The notes under the pieces are model-generated. The model was not told the DNA's origin. It searched no databases and saw only the letters and a list, made by a program, of their open reading frames with translations. Of a stretch of 51,140 nt of DNA, positions 35,000 to 43,659 are shown piece after piece. The stretch is from NCBI GenBank assembly GCA_910589035.1, contig CAJUSI010000051.1:1-51140 (forward strand), given 5' to 3'. The DNA comes from an uncultured Acetatifactor sp. (lineage in GTDB: Bacteria > Bacillota > Clostridia > Lachnospirales > Lachnospiraceae). The first letter of the stretch is position 1, and each line of letters opens with the position of its first letter. A program made the translations under genes and the position numbers.

Positions 35000-36025
35000 T
35001 TATGTTTCTGAGATACGATACCCGCAGTTTGCCTTATTAAAATATTCGATGGTTTTATTCGGGTGATAAAAACATTCATACATGGTTTCCATTCCAAAAG
35101 AATCAAAAATACATCCGAAAATTTCATTCCCAAAGCTGTAGATTGGCGTTTGGGCCAGAAAGTCAGTTTCGTCCTGATAGAGATGGGGGTTCCACCAATA
35201 GGAGCGAAACTGTTCCTCAATTTCGCCGGCGGAAATGGAATTTTGTCCTATCCTTTTGACTGTATCATTGAAAAGATGGAAATGCTCCGTAAAATGCTGG
35301 TTGAGGATGGGCATGGCAGGAAGGCCTATATTGGCATTCAAATGGGCATCGATTCTTTTTGAGACGATACCTTCGGCGTTATTGCAGAACTTAATGGCCA
35401 GACCTTCGCCGGTAAAGCGGAATATATAGTCATCCAACAGACTGAAATTCCGGGTGAACGAGTGGTAGCTGCCAATGAGTTTCTGGATTTGCAGATGGTG
35501 CATCTCATGAAGGACAATGCAGGGCAATTCTTCCATTGTGCAGATATCTTCCATACCAAACAGGTCCAAATGGAGTGCATTTTCATATACATATCCGAAG
35601 GAAGGCCCAAAACTCAGGGTTGATATAATATCTGCGTCATTTATAGACGCTTTATGGAGGAATGCAGCGGAGAGCCTATGCTGCAGGTTTTGAATGCTTT
35701 CCTCACACAGGATATGCTTTACTTTTTCATACCGATTGTAATATTTTTGTGGATGGGATGCACAGTCCAACCACAGGATATGTTTATCTCTTAATGCGCT
35801 TTTTCGCTGATCGCTTAAATCGGGAATGTCTTCCTCCTTAATGCTTTGTAAATGAGAAAAATAAGATATCAGCGGTTCCGCAGATGGCAGCCCATATCGC
35901 CTCATCTCAAACAGGTAATCTTCATGGGCGAAAATTTTTCTCAGCGGAGCCGTATTTTCTGATGCCGTCTCCGGTTCTGATAAATATGCAAGCATGATTG
36001 GGATACTTGATATACGCAGTTTCAT
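35000..36025 (-). CDS. Putative zinc metalloprotease, DUF5700 family
   Basis: A 341-residue protein with the zinc motif HEMHH (HExxH) in ELPCIVLHEMHHLQIQKLIG, and a later conserved FRFTGEGLAIKF stretch that may give the third ligand Glu. This is the pattern of DUF5700 putative zinc-dependent peptidases. No signal peptide is visible, so it probably acts in the cytoplasm. The start at 36025 follows AAAGGG and begins at the family N-terminus. It lies 51 bases after the DUF6483 gene on the same strand and shares its promoter. Confidence 0.8.
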   Translation of the reverse strand: MKLRISSIPIMLAYLSEPETASENTAPLRKIFAHEDYLFEMRRYGLPSAEPLISYFSHLQSIKEEDIPDLSDQRKSALRDKHILWLDCASHPQKYYNRYEKVKHILCEESIQNLQHRLSAAFLHKASINDADIISTLSFGPSFGYVYENALHLDLFGMEDICTMEELPCIVLHEMHHLQIQKLIGSYHSFTRNFSLLDDYIFRFTGEGLAIKFCNNAEGIVSKRIDAHLNANIGLPAMPILNQHFTEHFHLFNDTVKRIGQNSISAGEIEEQFRSYWWNPHLYQDETDFLAQTPIYSFGNEIFGCIFDSFGMETMYECFYHPNKTIEYFNKANCGYRISET

Positions 36026-36076
36026 TTTTAGCGAGCCCTTTCTGGAAAATCTTTTATTTCGAATCACACTGTGGGA

Positions 36077-36460
36077 CTAAAGATCTTCCAAAAACATGCC
36101 GGCAATACTGCTTAAACCAAACATATCTACCAGATTTTTCATCCCAGATTTTACTTCTTCCCGGCTGAAAGCATTTTCTTCTAAAAAAGCATCGGTCTTG
36201 TCGTTTAGATAGGAATAAAACAATAGTGCGATTTCCAGGCTGCCCATGTCCGAATCGCTGATAAAATCATACAATCTGTTTTCGGCTTCATTGATTTTCC
36301 CGGCGTCAACCAGATCCAGGAGATTTTCCAGGGTTTCCTTTTGCTCTTTGTTTTCCAATAATTCCGCTGTGGGAGATTCTGAATCAATGTTAAATAGCAG
36401 CTTTAAAATCGCCCGCACCATTTCTTTGATGAGTCTCATGACATAATCCTGCTCAAACAT
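36077..36460 (-). CDS. DUF6483 family protein
   Basis: A 127-residue helical protein starting MFEQDYVMRLIKEMVRAILKLLF, which is the recognisable beginning of DUF6483 proteins of Firmicutes. The remainder forms TPR-like helices (LLDLVDAGKINEAENRLYDFI). Function is unknown. The start at 36460 has GAGGAG eight bases upstream. It is the first gene of a two-gene unit with the DUF5700 protein and has a clear promoter. Confidence 0.8.
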   Translation of the reverse strand: MFEQDYVMRLIKEMVRAILKLLFNIDSESPTAELLENKEQKETLENLLDLVDAGKINEAENRLYDFISDSDMGSLEIALLFYSYLNDKTDAFLEENAFSREEVKSGMKNLVDMFGLSSIAGMFLEDL

Positions 36461-36526
36461 GCACAGTCTCCTCTTTTTTCTTATCCATAATATCGCCTTT
36501 ACGAATCCCATCCATCAGTCGGTTTG

Positions 36527-36555
36527 ATTTTATCATGCCTGTCTGTAAAATGCAA
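36527..36555 (-). promoter_or_regulatory. Promoter for the DUF6483-DUF5700 unit
   Basis: On the minus strand TTGCAT (36555-36550), a 17-base spacer and TAAAAT (36532-36527), about 65 bases before the DUF6483 start. Confidence 0.6.
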
Positions 36556-36652
36556 CAGAGGATGACTCTTAAAAAAGTAGAAAAACAGATCAAAGTATGG
36601 TACGATAGATTCCGAAGAGCAACGGTGGCAATATATTGCGAGGTGAACGGCC

Positions 36653-37096
36653 ATGGATTTACAGATAAGACAGGGCGAGATTACGGATGCGGAAGCGATC
36701 CATGAATTAAATGCCAGGGAAATGGGATATCATTACCCAAAGGATAAAACGGAAGAAAAGCTGAGACAAGTGTTGAGAAGCAGCAGGGACAGGATCTTTG
36801 TCGCTTTGGCGGATCATAGGGTGGTGGGATACGTCCATGCCAACGATTATGATGTCATTTATGCCCCGCATATGAAAAACATAATGGGCATTGCCGTCTC
36901 GGGCAGCTTGCGGAAAAAAGGAATAGGCAGGGCCCTGCTGGCCGCAGTGGAGAAGTGGGCGCAGGAGACCGGAGCGGAGGGTGTCCGCCTGGTTTCGGGG
37001 GCATCCAGAACAGGCGCACATGAATTTTACCGCCGCTGCGGATATGGCACAGAGAAGCAGCAAATTAATTTTAAGAAAATGCTTCATGATACATAA
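36653..37096 (+). CDS. GNAT family N-acetyltransferase
   Basis: A 147-residue single-domain GNAT. Motif A, which binds acetyl-CoA pyrophosphate, is GIAVSGSLRKKGIGRALL (RxxGIG), followed by GASRTGAHEFYRRCGY as motif B. The substrate is unknown; this sub-type often acts on small amines or protein N-termini. ATG 36653 has GAGGTGAACGGCC upstream. It is transcribed away from the DUF6483 unit and is 66 bases before the next gene on its strand. Confidence 0.9.
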   Translation: MDLQIRQGEITDAEAIHELNAREMGYHYPKDKTEEKLRQVLRSSRDRIFVALADHRVVGYVHANDYDVIYAPHMKNIMGIAVSGSLRKKGIGRALLAAVEKWAQETGAEGVRLVSGASRTGAHEFYRRCGYGTEKQQINFKKMLHDT

Positions 37097-37162
37097 GGAA
37101 AAAGTACAGGATTATTACTGTCCGGGGCAGGTAATTCCCGGAAGTATGGGAGGAAGCATATC

Positions 37163-37714
37163 ATGGATTTGTATCATTATTACGACAGAACAATAGGTCC
37201 CTTCCGGAATCTGTCCGACCTGTCCGTGGAGGAGGCCGGGGCGGTTCTGGCCCGCATCAGACAGGAAAAGCCCGGATCCCAGAGTGCAGGGCGTGACCCG
37301 CTGTATGTGGAGCATCGCCGGCGATGCGAGGATATCCTGAGGAAAGAATTTGCCAGGAAGGGAGGAAGGGCAGAGCGCCTGGCGCCCCATTACCTGGTGG
37401 TGGAGCATAGCCCATGGCTGAATACCTGGTACGAGAACGGAGCCTTTCTCAGGATTCCCGTGGAAGAGTTTGACAAACGTACACTTTCTTTTACCTATGG
37501 GGATTCCATGCCAACGTTCAGTCCTTTCATAGACGATGGAAAAGAATACAGGAAAAAGCTGTACAGCTACGAGGAAATCCTGGATATCATCGAGAGGTAC
37601 GGTCTGCCCCAGAGCTGGAATGACGACGGACGATTCGGGCCGGAGCGCTATGTTGAGGTTCATGTGTGGAGCGATGAGGTTATTGGGCGGTACCTGCAAA
37701 CGGAAATGCGATAA
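37163..37714 (+). CDS. Conserved hypothetical protein (DLYHYYD...GPFRNLSDL family)
   Basis: A 183-residue soluble protein that I recognise only as a conserved Clostridia family without a known role. Conserved-looking landmarks are HYYDRTIGPFRNLSDL at the start, PHYLVVEHSPWLNTWYENGAF in the middle, SFTYGDSMPTFSPF, and WNDDGRFGPERYVEVHVWSDE at the end. Many aromatic residues suggest a compact ligand-binding fold. It starts at ATG 37163 after GGGAGGAAGCATATC. No membrane segments or signal peptide are seen. Confidence 0.75.
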   Translation: MDLYHYYDRTIGPFRNLSDLSVEEAGAVLARIRQEKPGSQSAGRDPLYVEHRRRCEDILRKEFARKGGRAERLAPHYLVVEHSPWLNTWYENGAFLRIPVEEFDKRTLSFTYGDSMPTFSPFIDDGKEYRKKLYSYEEILDIIERYGLPQSWNDDGRFGPERYVEVHVWSDEVIGRYLQTEMR

Positions 37715-37782
37715 ATCGATTTTTCCGGGTCATGGCAGGTAAGTGCTTCCTGAAAGGAATAGCCGCTTTTTGGCAAATTTCA

Positions 37783-37819
37783 TTGACATGCAGTTTATAA
37801 TATGACATACATATGTCAT
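37783..37819 (+). promoter_or_regulatory. Palindromic operator beside a TATAAT box
   Basis: A perfect inverted repeat ATGACATA-CA-TATGTCAT (37802-37819) directly follows TATAAT (37796-37801). TTGACA is at 37783 but only 7 bases from TATAAT, so the true -35 is unclear. A repressor bound here would block the gene at 37891. The half-site TATGTCATGTTT recurs at 41418-41429. Confidence 0.55.
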
Positions 37820-37890
37820 GTTTTAAGTGGTATTATAAATAACAGCTTTTCAGAATCACTTTCGCCATTTACTTTAGGGGGTAAAACAGG

Positions 37891-38757
37891 ATGTCAAACG
37901 ATACGATTAGTTGGCTGTTGGAGAACGGAAATCCGGCAATAAAGCATCGGGTGAAGACAGAACTGCTTGGCATGGAGGATGACCCGTGCGAAGCCTTCCA
38001 TTGGATTGCGGGGAAATTGCCGGAGGACTGGTACAGGACAAAGGGATTATGGTATGTTTATTACGTGAACGCCCTCGCGGAATGCGGTCTGGAGCGTTCC
38101 ATGATGCCGTCTTTCTGGTTCGAGGCGGCAATGGACAGGGTCGGGAGAGGCTTTGACTTTGGCTGCGAAGCCTTCCTGCTTTTGCAGGCCCTTGTTTCTC
38201 TTGGGTTCGGCGGGGAACCGGATGTGCGGAGAATATTTGCCATGCTGGCGGATAACCGCCTGCCTGACGGAGGATTCCTCTGCGAAAGGCGGAAGGCCAG
38301 ACTGGACTATGTCCCGAAAAGCTGCTATAAAGCGGATTACTATGCCCTGCGGCTATGCGCGTGCTGCCGTAAAAAAGGGATTGCCCCTGAGGGCCCCGGG
38401 ATAGAAGAAGGGCTGGTTTCCTATTTCCTGGGCCGAAATCTGCTTTTCCGCCGGGGAGAGCCGGATAGACTGGTACTTGATGACAGGGCAGGATGGCGGA
38501 ATGCAGACGTGTTCTATCCCTTTGAGACTATGCGGATAGGAATTCAGAATATTATGGAGACCGTTTCTGCCCTTGGGTATGGGAATGCACCGGAGGCTGC
38601 CGCAGGCTGGCAGTATCTGGATGCCGCGAAGGATGATATGGGAAGGGGCATTCTGGCGGGCACCATGACAAAGTCCTGGCTGCCTAAGGAAAAGGTGGGA
38701 AAGCCCAGTCCATGGGCCACTTTCTATGCACTTTTGGCGGAAAAGGAGCGCTCTTAA
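37891..38757 (+). CDS. Hypothetical protein, alpha/alpha-toroid (prenyltransferase-like) fold suspected
   Basis: A 288-residue soluble protein starting SNDTISWLLENGNPAIKHRVKTELLG. Repeated helix pairs with GxxxPDGGFxC-type turns (RLPDGGFLCERR) and a WATFYALLAEKERS end resemble the squalene cyclase/prenyltransferase alpha-toroid superfamily. No catalytic DxDD or zinc site is visible, so it is probably a binding protein or unrelated enzyme. ATG 37891 follows a TTTAGGGGG site. It has its own operator region just upstream. Function unknown. Confidence 0.7.
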   Translation: MSNDTISWLLENGNPAIKHRVKTELLGMEDDPCEAFHWIAGKLPEDWYRTKGLWYVYYVNALAECGLERSMMPSFWFEAAMDRVGRGFDFGCEAFLLLQALVSLGFGGEPDVRRIFAMLADNRLPDGGFLCERRKARLDYVPKSCYKADYYALRLCACCRKKGIAPEGPGIEEGLVSYFLGRNLLFRRGEPDRLVLDDRAGWRNADVFYPFETMRIGIQNIMETVSALGYGNAPEAAAGWQYLDAAKDDMGRGILAGTMTKSWLPKEKVGKPSPWATFYALLAEKERS

Positions 38758-38810
38758 AAGGCTAAGTTATCAGTAAGCGTAAAACAGTTTGATGGAAAAG
38801 AGCGTTGGTA

Positions 38811-39122
38811 ATGTTAGATCAGAAAGATTTGGAAATGATAGCTGAAATTGTGGGAAAAACGGTGGAACCGATGAGGACGGATGCCCAGGAGCTGAAGACA
38901 GATGTAGAGGGTCTGAAGACGGATGCACATGAGCTTAAGCTTACACTTGAAAATGAAACAAATAGAAATATCAGAATTACTGCGGAGGGACATCTTGGCT
39001 TGAGCAGAAAACTGGACGAAGCATTAAAAATAGAAAATGAGAAAGAAATGATGTCAGTGCGTGTAAACTTTCTTGAGGGCGATATAAGGCGGTTGAAAGA
39101 TAAGATCGCGACAATAGCATAG
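38811..39122 (+). CDS. Small coiled-coil protein
   Basis: A 103-residue protein dominated by a coiled coil. Degenerate seven- to ten-residue units (DAQELKTDVEGLKTDAHELK) occupy about 25-45, again with DNA repeats (GACxGATG...CTGAAG). The C-terminus (NFLEGDIRRLKDKIATIA) is also helical. GGAAAAG is upstream of ATG 38811; TTG 38805 is possible. It may be a structural or regulatory protein; similar ones are annotated only as hypothetical. Confidence 0.6.
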   Translation: MLDQKDLEMIAEIVGKTVEPMRTDAQELKTDVEGLKTDAHELKLTLENETNRNIRITAEGHLGLSRKLDEALKIENEKEMMSVRVNFLEGDIRRLKDKIATIA

Positions 39123-39145
39123 AACAGAGAACAGGAAGAAAAAGA

Positions 39146-39730
39146 ATGAAAGCAGTTATTTTGGACATGTTCGGAGTTATTTTGAAGCAATCTGGGGAAG
39201 AGTTTTATTCTTATGTGCAGGAGACTTTCCCGGCGTTGACGCAGGCGGAGATCTACGCCGTATGGGACCGGGCGGACATGGGAGAGATCTCGTCCCTGGA
39301 AGTATGGCGGGAGCTGGGATTTCAGGGGGATATAGAGAAGAGGGAGAGGGAATTCCTGGATACCCTGGAGGTGAACCAGGGCTTCTATGAATTTGCAGCC
39401 CGGGCAAGGGAGCAGCAATACAGCCTTGCGATCCTGTCCAACGATTCCAGCAGGTGGAGCCGCTACATAAGGGACAAGTTTGATCTGAACCGGTATTTTG
39501 ATGTAATCCATATCAGCGGAGATCTGAAAATGAAGAAGCCGGACCTGCGCATATTCGAACTTACGGCCAGAAGGCTTGGAGTGCCGGCCGGAGACTGCGT
39601 CTATGTGGACGACAGGAGGAAAAATCTGGCGGCAGCTCAGGCAGTAGGGATGGATGCGGTGCTGTTCAACACCAGGGGTGTGTCCTACGAGGGGAAAACC
39701 GTAACACAGTTTCGGGAAATACGGCTATAG
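39146..39730 (+). CDS. HAD-superfamily (subfamily IA) hydrolase
   Basis: A 194-residue HAD phosphatase-like protein. Motif I is VILDMFGVI with the nucleophile Asp7; the usual second Asp is replaced by Phe, so acid catalysis may differ. Motif II is AILSNDSSR, motif III Lys is in LKMKKPD, and motif IV is CVYVDDRRKN. Substrate unknown, likely a phosphorylated metabolite. ATG 39146 follows AGGAAGAAAAAG. It overlaps the convergent YcaQ-like gene by six bases. Confidence 0.85.
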   Translation: MKAVILDMFGVILKQSGEEFYSYVQETFPALTQAEIYAVWDRADMGEISSLEVWRELGFQGDIEKREREFLDTLEVNQGFYEFAARAREQQYSLAILSNDSSRWSRYIRDKFDLNRYFDVIHISGDLKMKKPDLRIFELTARRLGVPAGDCVYVDDRRKNLAAAQAVGMDAVLFNTRGVSYEGKTVTQFREIRL

Positions 39731-40771
39731 CTCCCTGCCAAGAAACCGCTTGATCTCTCCGCCTGGATTGACGGCAAGGACGGCTTCCAGGATTTCCTCC
39801 CGGCGCTTCTCCGCCTCCGGCAGGTCACAGACGATGTCGTTCAGATCATAGGGGCCGTACCGGAAATGTCCCACGGCGGCGCCCCGTATTTGCCCGTCGA
39901 TCAGCAGGTACTGCAGGGGCTCGCAGTCATAGGGAAGGCCTTCCGTAAGGCTTTTTACCATCTGTTTCAGGGCGGGCTCCTGTATTCTATAGAGAAAGTC
40001 GTTCCGGTGGAGGGCATAGACGGAGCGTATGCTTCGGGGTTCATAATTTTCCAGAAGCGCAGCATCGTCCTTTCGCAGATATCCGGACTCCCGGGGAACC
40101 AGGATGCCCTCCGCCGCCAGCTGCGCCGCGGCGATGCGGATTTTCTTTTCGGGCACACGGTAAAAGGCCTTTGCCATGGCAGTGTCAAACCACACGGTCC
40201 GGTAAGCGAAGCGCTGCAGCAGGATTTTCAGGGCCTCCCCCCGGGAATAACGTTCCACATTTACTTCCGGAAACATCTCATCAAATCGATACCAACCTCT
40301 GTCCCATTCGCCGTCGTACTGATCCTCATAGATCAGGAAAGCTTCCTGGAGTCTGTGCAGGATGGGGGTGATCTGCTTGACCAGCAACCCGGTCTCCTCC
40401 TTAAGCTGTTGGATATTGAAAGGCCCGGCGTTCTCAATGAGGGTGAGGATTTCCGTCTGCTCCGGGGTGGGGCGGGTGAGAGACTTGCGGTAGAGAGAGG
40501 CGAACAGCTCCATATCTTCAGACATAACCCAGCCCAGGTTACCTCCGGCGAAGCGTCCTTTTACAAGCTCACGCTTCATCTGGCGGTTTCTGTTATATTC
40601 CATATCGTCGAAGGCCGCCCGGAAGGAGAGGACAGGGGGCTCCCCGAAGCCGTGCCAGTATACATTCTGCCCGGGCTGGGTATCCCGGTACAGGCTTATG
40701 TATTCAGTTTCTCCCGCTTTTGAGAGGAGGTGCTGCCGTTCCATGCGCAGTGATGTAATTTTGTCATTCAT
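39725..40771 (-). CDS. YcaQ/AlkZ-like winged-helix protein (HTH_42 family)
   Basis: A 348-residue protein of the HTH_42 superfamily, which includes DNA glycosylases AlkZ/YcaQ and AlkX that unhook interstrand crosslinks. Landmarks are VYWHGFGEPPVLSFRAAFDDMEY, two winged helices (TEILTLIENAGPFNIQQLKEETGL and KIRIAAAQLAAEGILVP) and the closing GGEIKRFLGREL. The catalytic QxQ or QxD motif expected near the N-terminus is not clearly present (it reads MERQHLL), so glycosylase activity is doubtful. The start at 40771 has AGAAGGAAATGATCAA upstream. It may be a DNA-binding relative with another role. Confidence 0.7.
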   Translation of the reverse strand: MNDKITSLRMERQHLLSKAGETEYISLYRDTQPGQNVYWHGFGEPPVLSFRAAFDDMEYNRNRQMKRELVKGRFAGGNLGWVMSEDMELFASLYRKSLTRPTPEQTEILTLIENAGPFNIQQLKEETGLLVKQITPILHRLQEAFLIYEDQYDGEWDRGWYRFDEMFPEVNVERYSRGEALKILLQRFAYRTVWFDTAMAKAFYRVPEKKIRIAAAQLAAEGILVPRESGYLRKDDAALLENYEPRSIRSVYALHRNDFLYRIQEPALKQMVKSLTEGLPYDCEPLQYLLIDGQIRGAAVGHFRYGPYDLNDIVCDLPEAEKRREEILEAVLAVNPGGEIKRFLGREL

Positions 40772-40827
40772 TTGATCATTTCCTTCTGATTTATCGGACT
40801 TTCAGACTTTTCGATTTCGTTCATGAC

Positions 40828-40990
40828 CTGCTTTATCTGCCTGTCTTGACACAGGCAAATGCGGCTGTCTGTTTTGATAGTCTGTTTTACTTGCCTATTC
40901 CCGATATAGGCAAATGCGGCTATCCATCTTGATAATCTGCTTTACCTGCCTGTTTTCGGCATAGGCGAACACGGTTGCCGGTCTTCCCCA
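40828..40990. repeat. Three 54/55-bp tandem repeats, each with a conserved hairpin
   Basis: Units start CTGCTTTATC at 40828, CTGTTTTACT at 40882 and CTGCTTTACC at 40937. Each holds a 7-bp hairpin: TGCCTGT/ACAGGCA (40838-40857), TGCCTAT/ATAGGCA (40892-40912) and TGCCTGT/ATAGGCG (40947-40967, two G-U type pairs). The second stem differs from the first by a compensating G-C to A-T change. Spacers TGCGGCTGTC.. and TGCGGCTATC.. are also alike. It lies upstream of the YcaQ-like gene. Confidence 0.75.
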
Positions 40991-40997
40991 TTCGTAT

Positions 40998-41297
40998 TCA
41001 GACGTCTGCCGCAGAAGTCTCCGCGCCGGCTTCCTCCCTGCGCCAGATTTTACATTGTTCAATCCGGGCGCCCTGGGGCGTATCGCCATGTTCGGGATCG
41101 CAGGAATAATCGCTCAGCAGCTGGCAGGGCATATCCGGGCATTGACCGCAGTGGAGAAAGCCTTTGCTCTGGCAGCACAGGGCGACGGGACATTCTCCGT
41201 GGAAGGGATGCCCGTTTGTCTCAATACAGCCTCCGCAGCTGCAGGGCTCCCGGTATTCGCATCCAGTGCAGTGCAGACCGCATCTTGAATCAATCAT
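40998..41297 (-). CDS. DUF3795 cysteine-rich protein
   Basis: A 99-residue protein with twelve cysteines, several in CxxC-type pairs (CGLHCTGC, CSCGGC, CCQSKGFLHCGQCPDMPC). This is the DUF3795 pattern, thought to bind zinc or an iron-sulfur centre; function is unknown. The start at 41297 follows GGAGGTACTGAAC, a strong site. A TATAAT on the minus strand at 41396-41391 may be its -10 region. Confidence 0.88.
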   Translation of the reverse strand: MIDSRCGLHCTGCEYREPCSCGGCIETNGHPFHGECPVALCCQSKGFLHCGQCPDMPCQLLSDYSCDPEHGDTPQGARIEQCKIWRREEAGAETSAADV

Positions 41298-41403
41298 GTT
41301 CAGTACCTCCGTTTTTTCTTCTATGGTAGTTCCGACTTATAATATGGTGGGCGGGAAACAGGAATAGTATCAAGGATACTTCACTTAAAGATTATAGCAC
41401 AGC

Positions 41404-41429
41404 AAACATGTCAACAGTATGTCATGTTT
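41404..41429. promoter_or_regulatory. Inverted repeat sharing a half-site with the operator at 37802
   Basis: AAACATG (41404-41410) and CATGTTT (41423-41429) flank 12 bases. The right part reads TATGTCATGTTT, identical to 37812-37823. On the minus strand it lies just before the TATAAT that faces the DUF3795 gene. Confidence 0.4.
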
Positions 41430-41470
41430 ACAAGCCGGCCCATATTTTCTGTCAGGCGGCATCTGTCCTG

Positions 41471-42766
41471 TCATTCCGTCATGATTTCTTTTACGGAGAT
41501 TTTTTTGATTTTCTCGGAATACACATGCATCAATATCTCATATACGATGACAAATACCGCAAGCGAGATCAGCAAGACAGGAAAATCAAACTGATAAGCC
41601 GGAATGCCTTCCACATCCCGGAATACAATATCCACCATCAGCCGGAGCAGGGCATACTGATACCCTGTTCCGATGGCGAAACCGATATAGGACACGGGCC
41701 GGTATCCGCCGAGAATCGCTCTGCAGCATTCCTCCTGGGAATAGCCGAACACCCGCATCATGGCGATCGTTTTCCTGTTTCCGTTTATGACGGTGGTTAT
41801 GGCCAGAAAGAGTGTGGTAAATGCCAGCACAAGTCCGATGACCATCATCATGACTCCCATCATTTCGCTGGCCAGATCCTTCATGCTGAATGACATCTGT
41901 GTCATGGCTGAAAAGCAGAAGGAGGCAAAGAGGATGAAAAATACAAGAGTCTTTCTGCTTCTCAGGGTATTTCTTTTCAGGTCCTGTAAAAAAGAATTTT
42001 CGCCGGATGGTTCTGCGCTATATCTTTGCGGTTCCTTTTGTGTAGTCTGCCCGTCCTGCTCCTCCTGGCTCTGGGATCTGTATTGCTCGTTTTGTTCCTT
42101 TTGCCTACGCAGTCTGTTCTGTTCGTTTAGCCCCTCCTTCTTTCGCAGTCCGTTCTGCCTGCTCTGCGCCTTTTTCGTCTTTTCCTGTATCCGGAAATCG
42201 TCTTTCAAAAGCGATAACACAGATCTCTTCAACTGAAACCAGGCATAACCGATTGCAAGCACGGAAAAGCCCGCCACGGGCAGGAGCACAAAGTAAAGAA
42301 AAATAACCGGGTGGAAATGCAGCGCTATCTCCGGAAGTATTTTATCTTTATTCTGCAGGGCGTAAAAACGCGGCATGATAAGGAAGGCCCCGCCGAAACC
42401 AAGCGCCGTTCCCATCAATACGCTGATTCCGAATACCCAGAAGTTTTCAGCGATCTGCAGATTGGAATATCCCAGAGCCTTCAGGATGCCAAGATCCTTC
42501 CTGTGGGTGTCAATATAATGCTTTATGTAAAATATCAGCATGACAACCGAAGTGAGGAATAAACAGCCGCCGCTTACCAGGCAGACAACCTTTGCGGTGG
42601 ATACCTGGGCCTCATAGAAAATCATGGATAATTCGGATGTAATGTCACCTTTTATCAGCCGGACATCAAGATAAAAATTCAGGAACATGGTACAGACCAG
42701 CACGGCGCAGCAGGCTATAATGGATATGCCGATGAGCTTTGCGGCATTTTTGATTCCGATCAGCAT
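41471..42766 (-). CDS. FtsX-type ABC transporter permease
   Basis: A 431-residue permease of the FtsX/MacB type with about eight hydrophobic helices in two sets. RKDLGILKALGYSNLQIAENF and RKTIAMMRVFGYSQEECCRAIL are the paired coupling-helix signatures typical of this family. Between them a polar linker of about 60 residues rich in Gln, Arg and Glu (about 190-250) is an oddity likely produced by repeat expansion. Start 42766 is selected for its GGATGGTGATATT site and family N-terminus; M at 42787 is possible. It is the last gene of the TetR-ABC-FtsX operon. Such pairs export peptides or confer resistance to antimicrobial peptides. Confidence 0.85.
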   Translation of the reverse strand: MLIGIKNAAKLIGISIIACCAVLVCTMFLNFYLDVRLIKGDITSELSMIFYEAQVSTAKVVCLVSGGCLFLTSVVMLIFYIKHYIDTHRKDLGILKALGYSNLQIAENFWVFGISVLMGTALGFGGAFLIMPRFYALQNKDKILPEIALHFHPVIFLYFVLLPVAGFSVLAIGYAWFQLKRSVLSLLKDDFRIQEKTKKAQSRQNGLRKKEGLNEQNRLRRQKEQNEQYRSQSQEEQDGQTTQKEPQRYSAEPSGENSFLQDLKRNTLRSRKTLVFFILFASFCFSAMTQMSFSMKDLASEMMGVMMMVIGLVLAFTTLFLAITTVINGNRKTIAMMRVFGYSQEECCRAILGGYRPVSYIGFAIGTGYQYALLRLMVDIVFRDVEGIPAYQFDFPVLLISLAVFVIVYEILMHVYSEKIKKISVKEIMTE

Positions 42767-42770
42767 AATA

Positions 42771-43565
42771 TCACCATCCAATCTCATAAGCAGTCTTCTG
42801 GGTTTCATTGGTATCAATATGAGAAATTTTTCCGCTGTTCATTCTGATGACCGTTTTCGCCATTTCTGCGATATTTAAATTGTGTGTCACCATTACAATG
42901 GTAAAGCCGTACTGGTCCTTTAACTTACAGATATAGTCCAGCACCTGCCGGCCTGTCTGCTCGTCCAGCGCTCCGGTGGGTTCGTCCAGGAACAAGACCT
43001 GCGGCTTTTTCGCCAGCGCCCTCGCCACGGAGACCCGCTGCTGTTCGCCGCCCGAAAGCTCGCCGGGGTATTTATGCAGCTTCTCTCCAAGCCCCACCGC
43101 TTCGATGACGGCCTTATACTCCCTGTTCCCTGCCAGGTCGGCACCCATTTTTACGTTTTTCTCAACGTCCATATTGGGCAGCAGGTAATACTGCTGAAAA
43201 ATAAATCCTACAGTTTCCCGGCGGAATGCTGTCAGCTCCCTGTCGGAAAGAGCGGTGATATCCGTCCCGCCATATGCCTTATCGGAACCTGCATATTCTA
43301 TACCTTGCTCGATGGCAGGGCTCGGGAAGCGGTTCCTGTCATCCGCCTTATCAGAAGCATGCTCCTGCTTCCCATAATATACCTTCCCGCTGTCCGGACG
43401 CTCAAGTCCCGAGAGCACATTCAGAAGAGTGGACTTACCCGAACCGGACGCGCCCAGAATGACGGCAAAGTCCCCGTCCTGAATTTCAAGGCAGATACCC
43501 TGTAATACCGGAAAGCGGTTCCCCGAATTTCCGTATGATTTGATAATGTTTTCCGCTTTAATCAT
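42771..43565 (-). CDS. ABC transporter ATPase, LolD/MacB-like
   Basis: A 264-residue ATPase with Walker A GASGSGKST (about 38-46), the Q-loop in VGFIFQQYYLLPNM, signature LSGGEQQRVSVARAL and Walker B VLFLDEPTGALDEQ, then the H-loop VMVTHN. It belongs to the LolD/MacB type that works with FtsX permeases. About 35 extra residues (KQEHASDKADDRNR... to KAYGGTD) are inserted after the LERPDSGKVYY strand; relatives go straight on to D-I-T. The insert is low complexity with a repeated SDKA. TAGGAGGAATC precedes the start at 43565. Confidence 0.92.
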   Translation of the reverse strand: MIKAENIIKSYGNSGNRFPVLQGICLEIQDGDFAVILGASGSGKSTLLNVLSGLERPDSGKVYYGKQEHASDKADDRNRFPSPAIEQGIEYAGSDKAYGGTDITALSDRELTAFRRETVGFIFQQYYLLPNMDVEKNVKMGADLAGNREYKAVIEAVGLGEKLHKYPGELSGGEQQRVSVARALAKKPQVLFLDEPTGALDEQTGRQVLDYICKLKDQYGFTIVMVTHNLNIAEMAKTVIRMNSGKISHIDTNETQKTAYEIGW

Positions 43566-43659
43566 GATTCCTCCTATTTAAATCGCTGCGCGATAGCTCT
43601 AAAGGGTAAAGTCGCTTCGACGCACAGATCCTGTCCTTTGCAGTGACATTGTTAAAAAT

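Noticed and set aside
40828..40990. CRISPR array
   Set aside because: Only three imperfect units, no short exact repeats with variable spacers, and no cas genes nearby.
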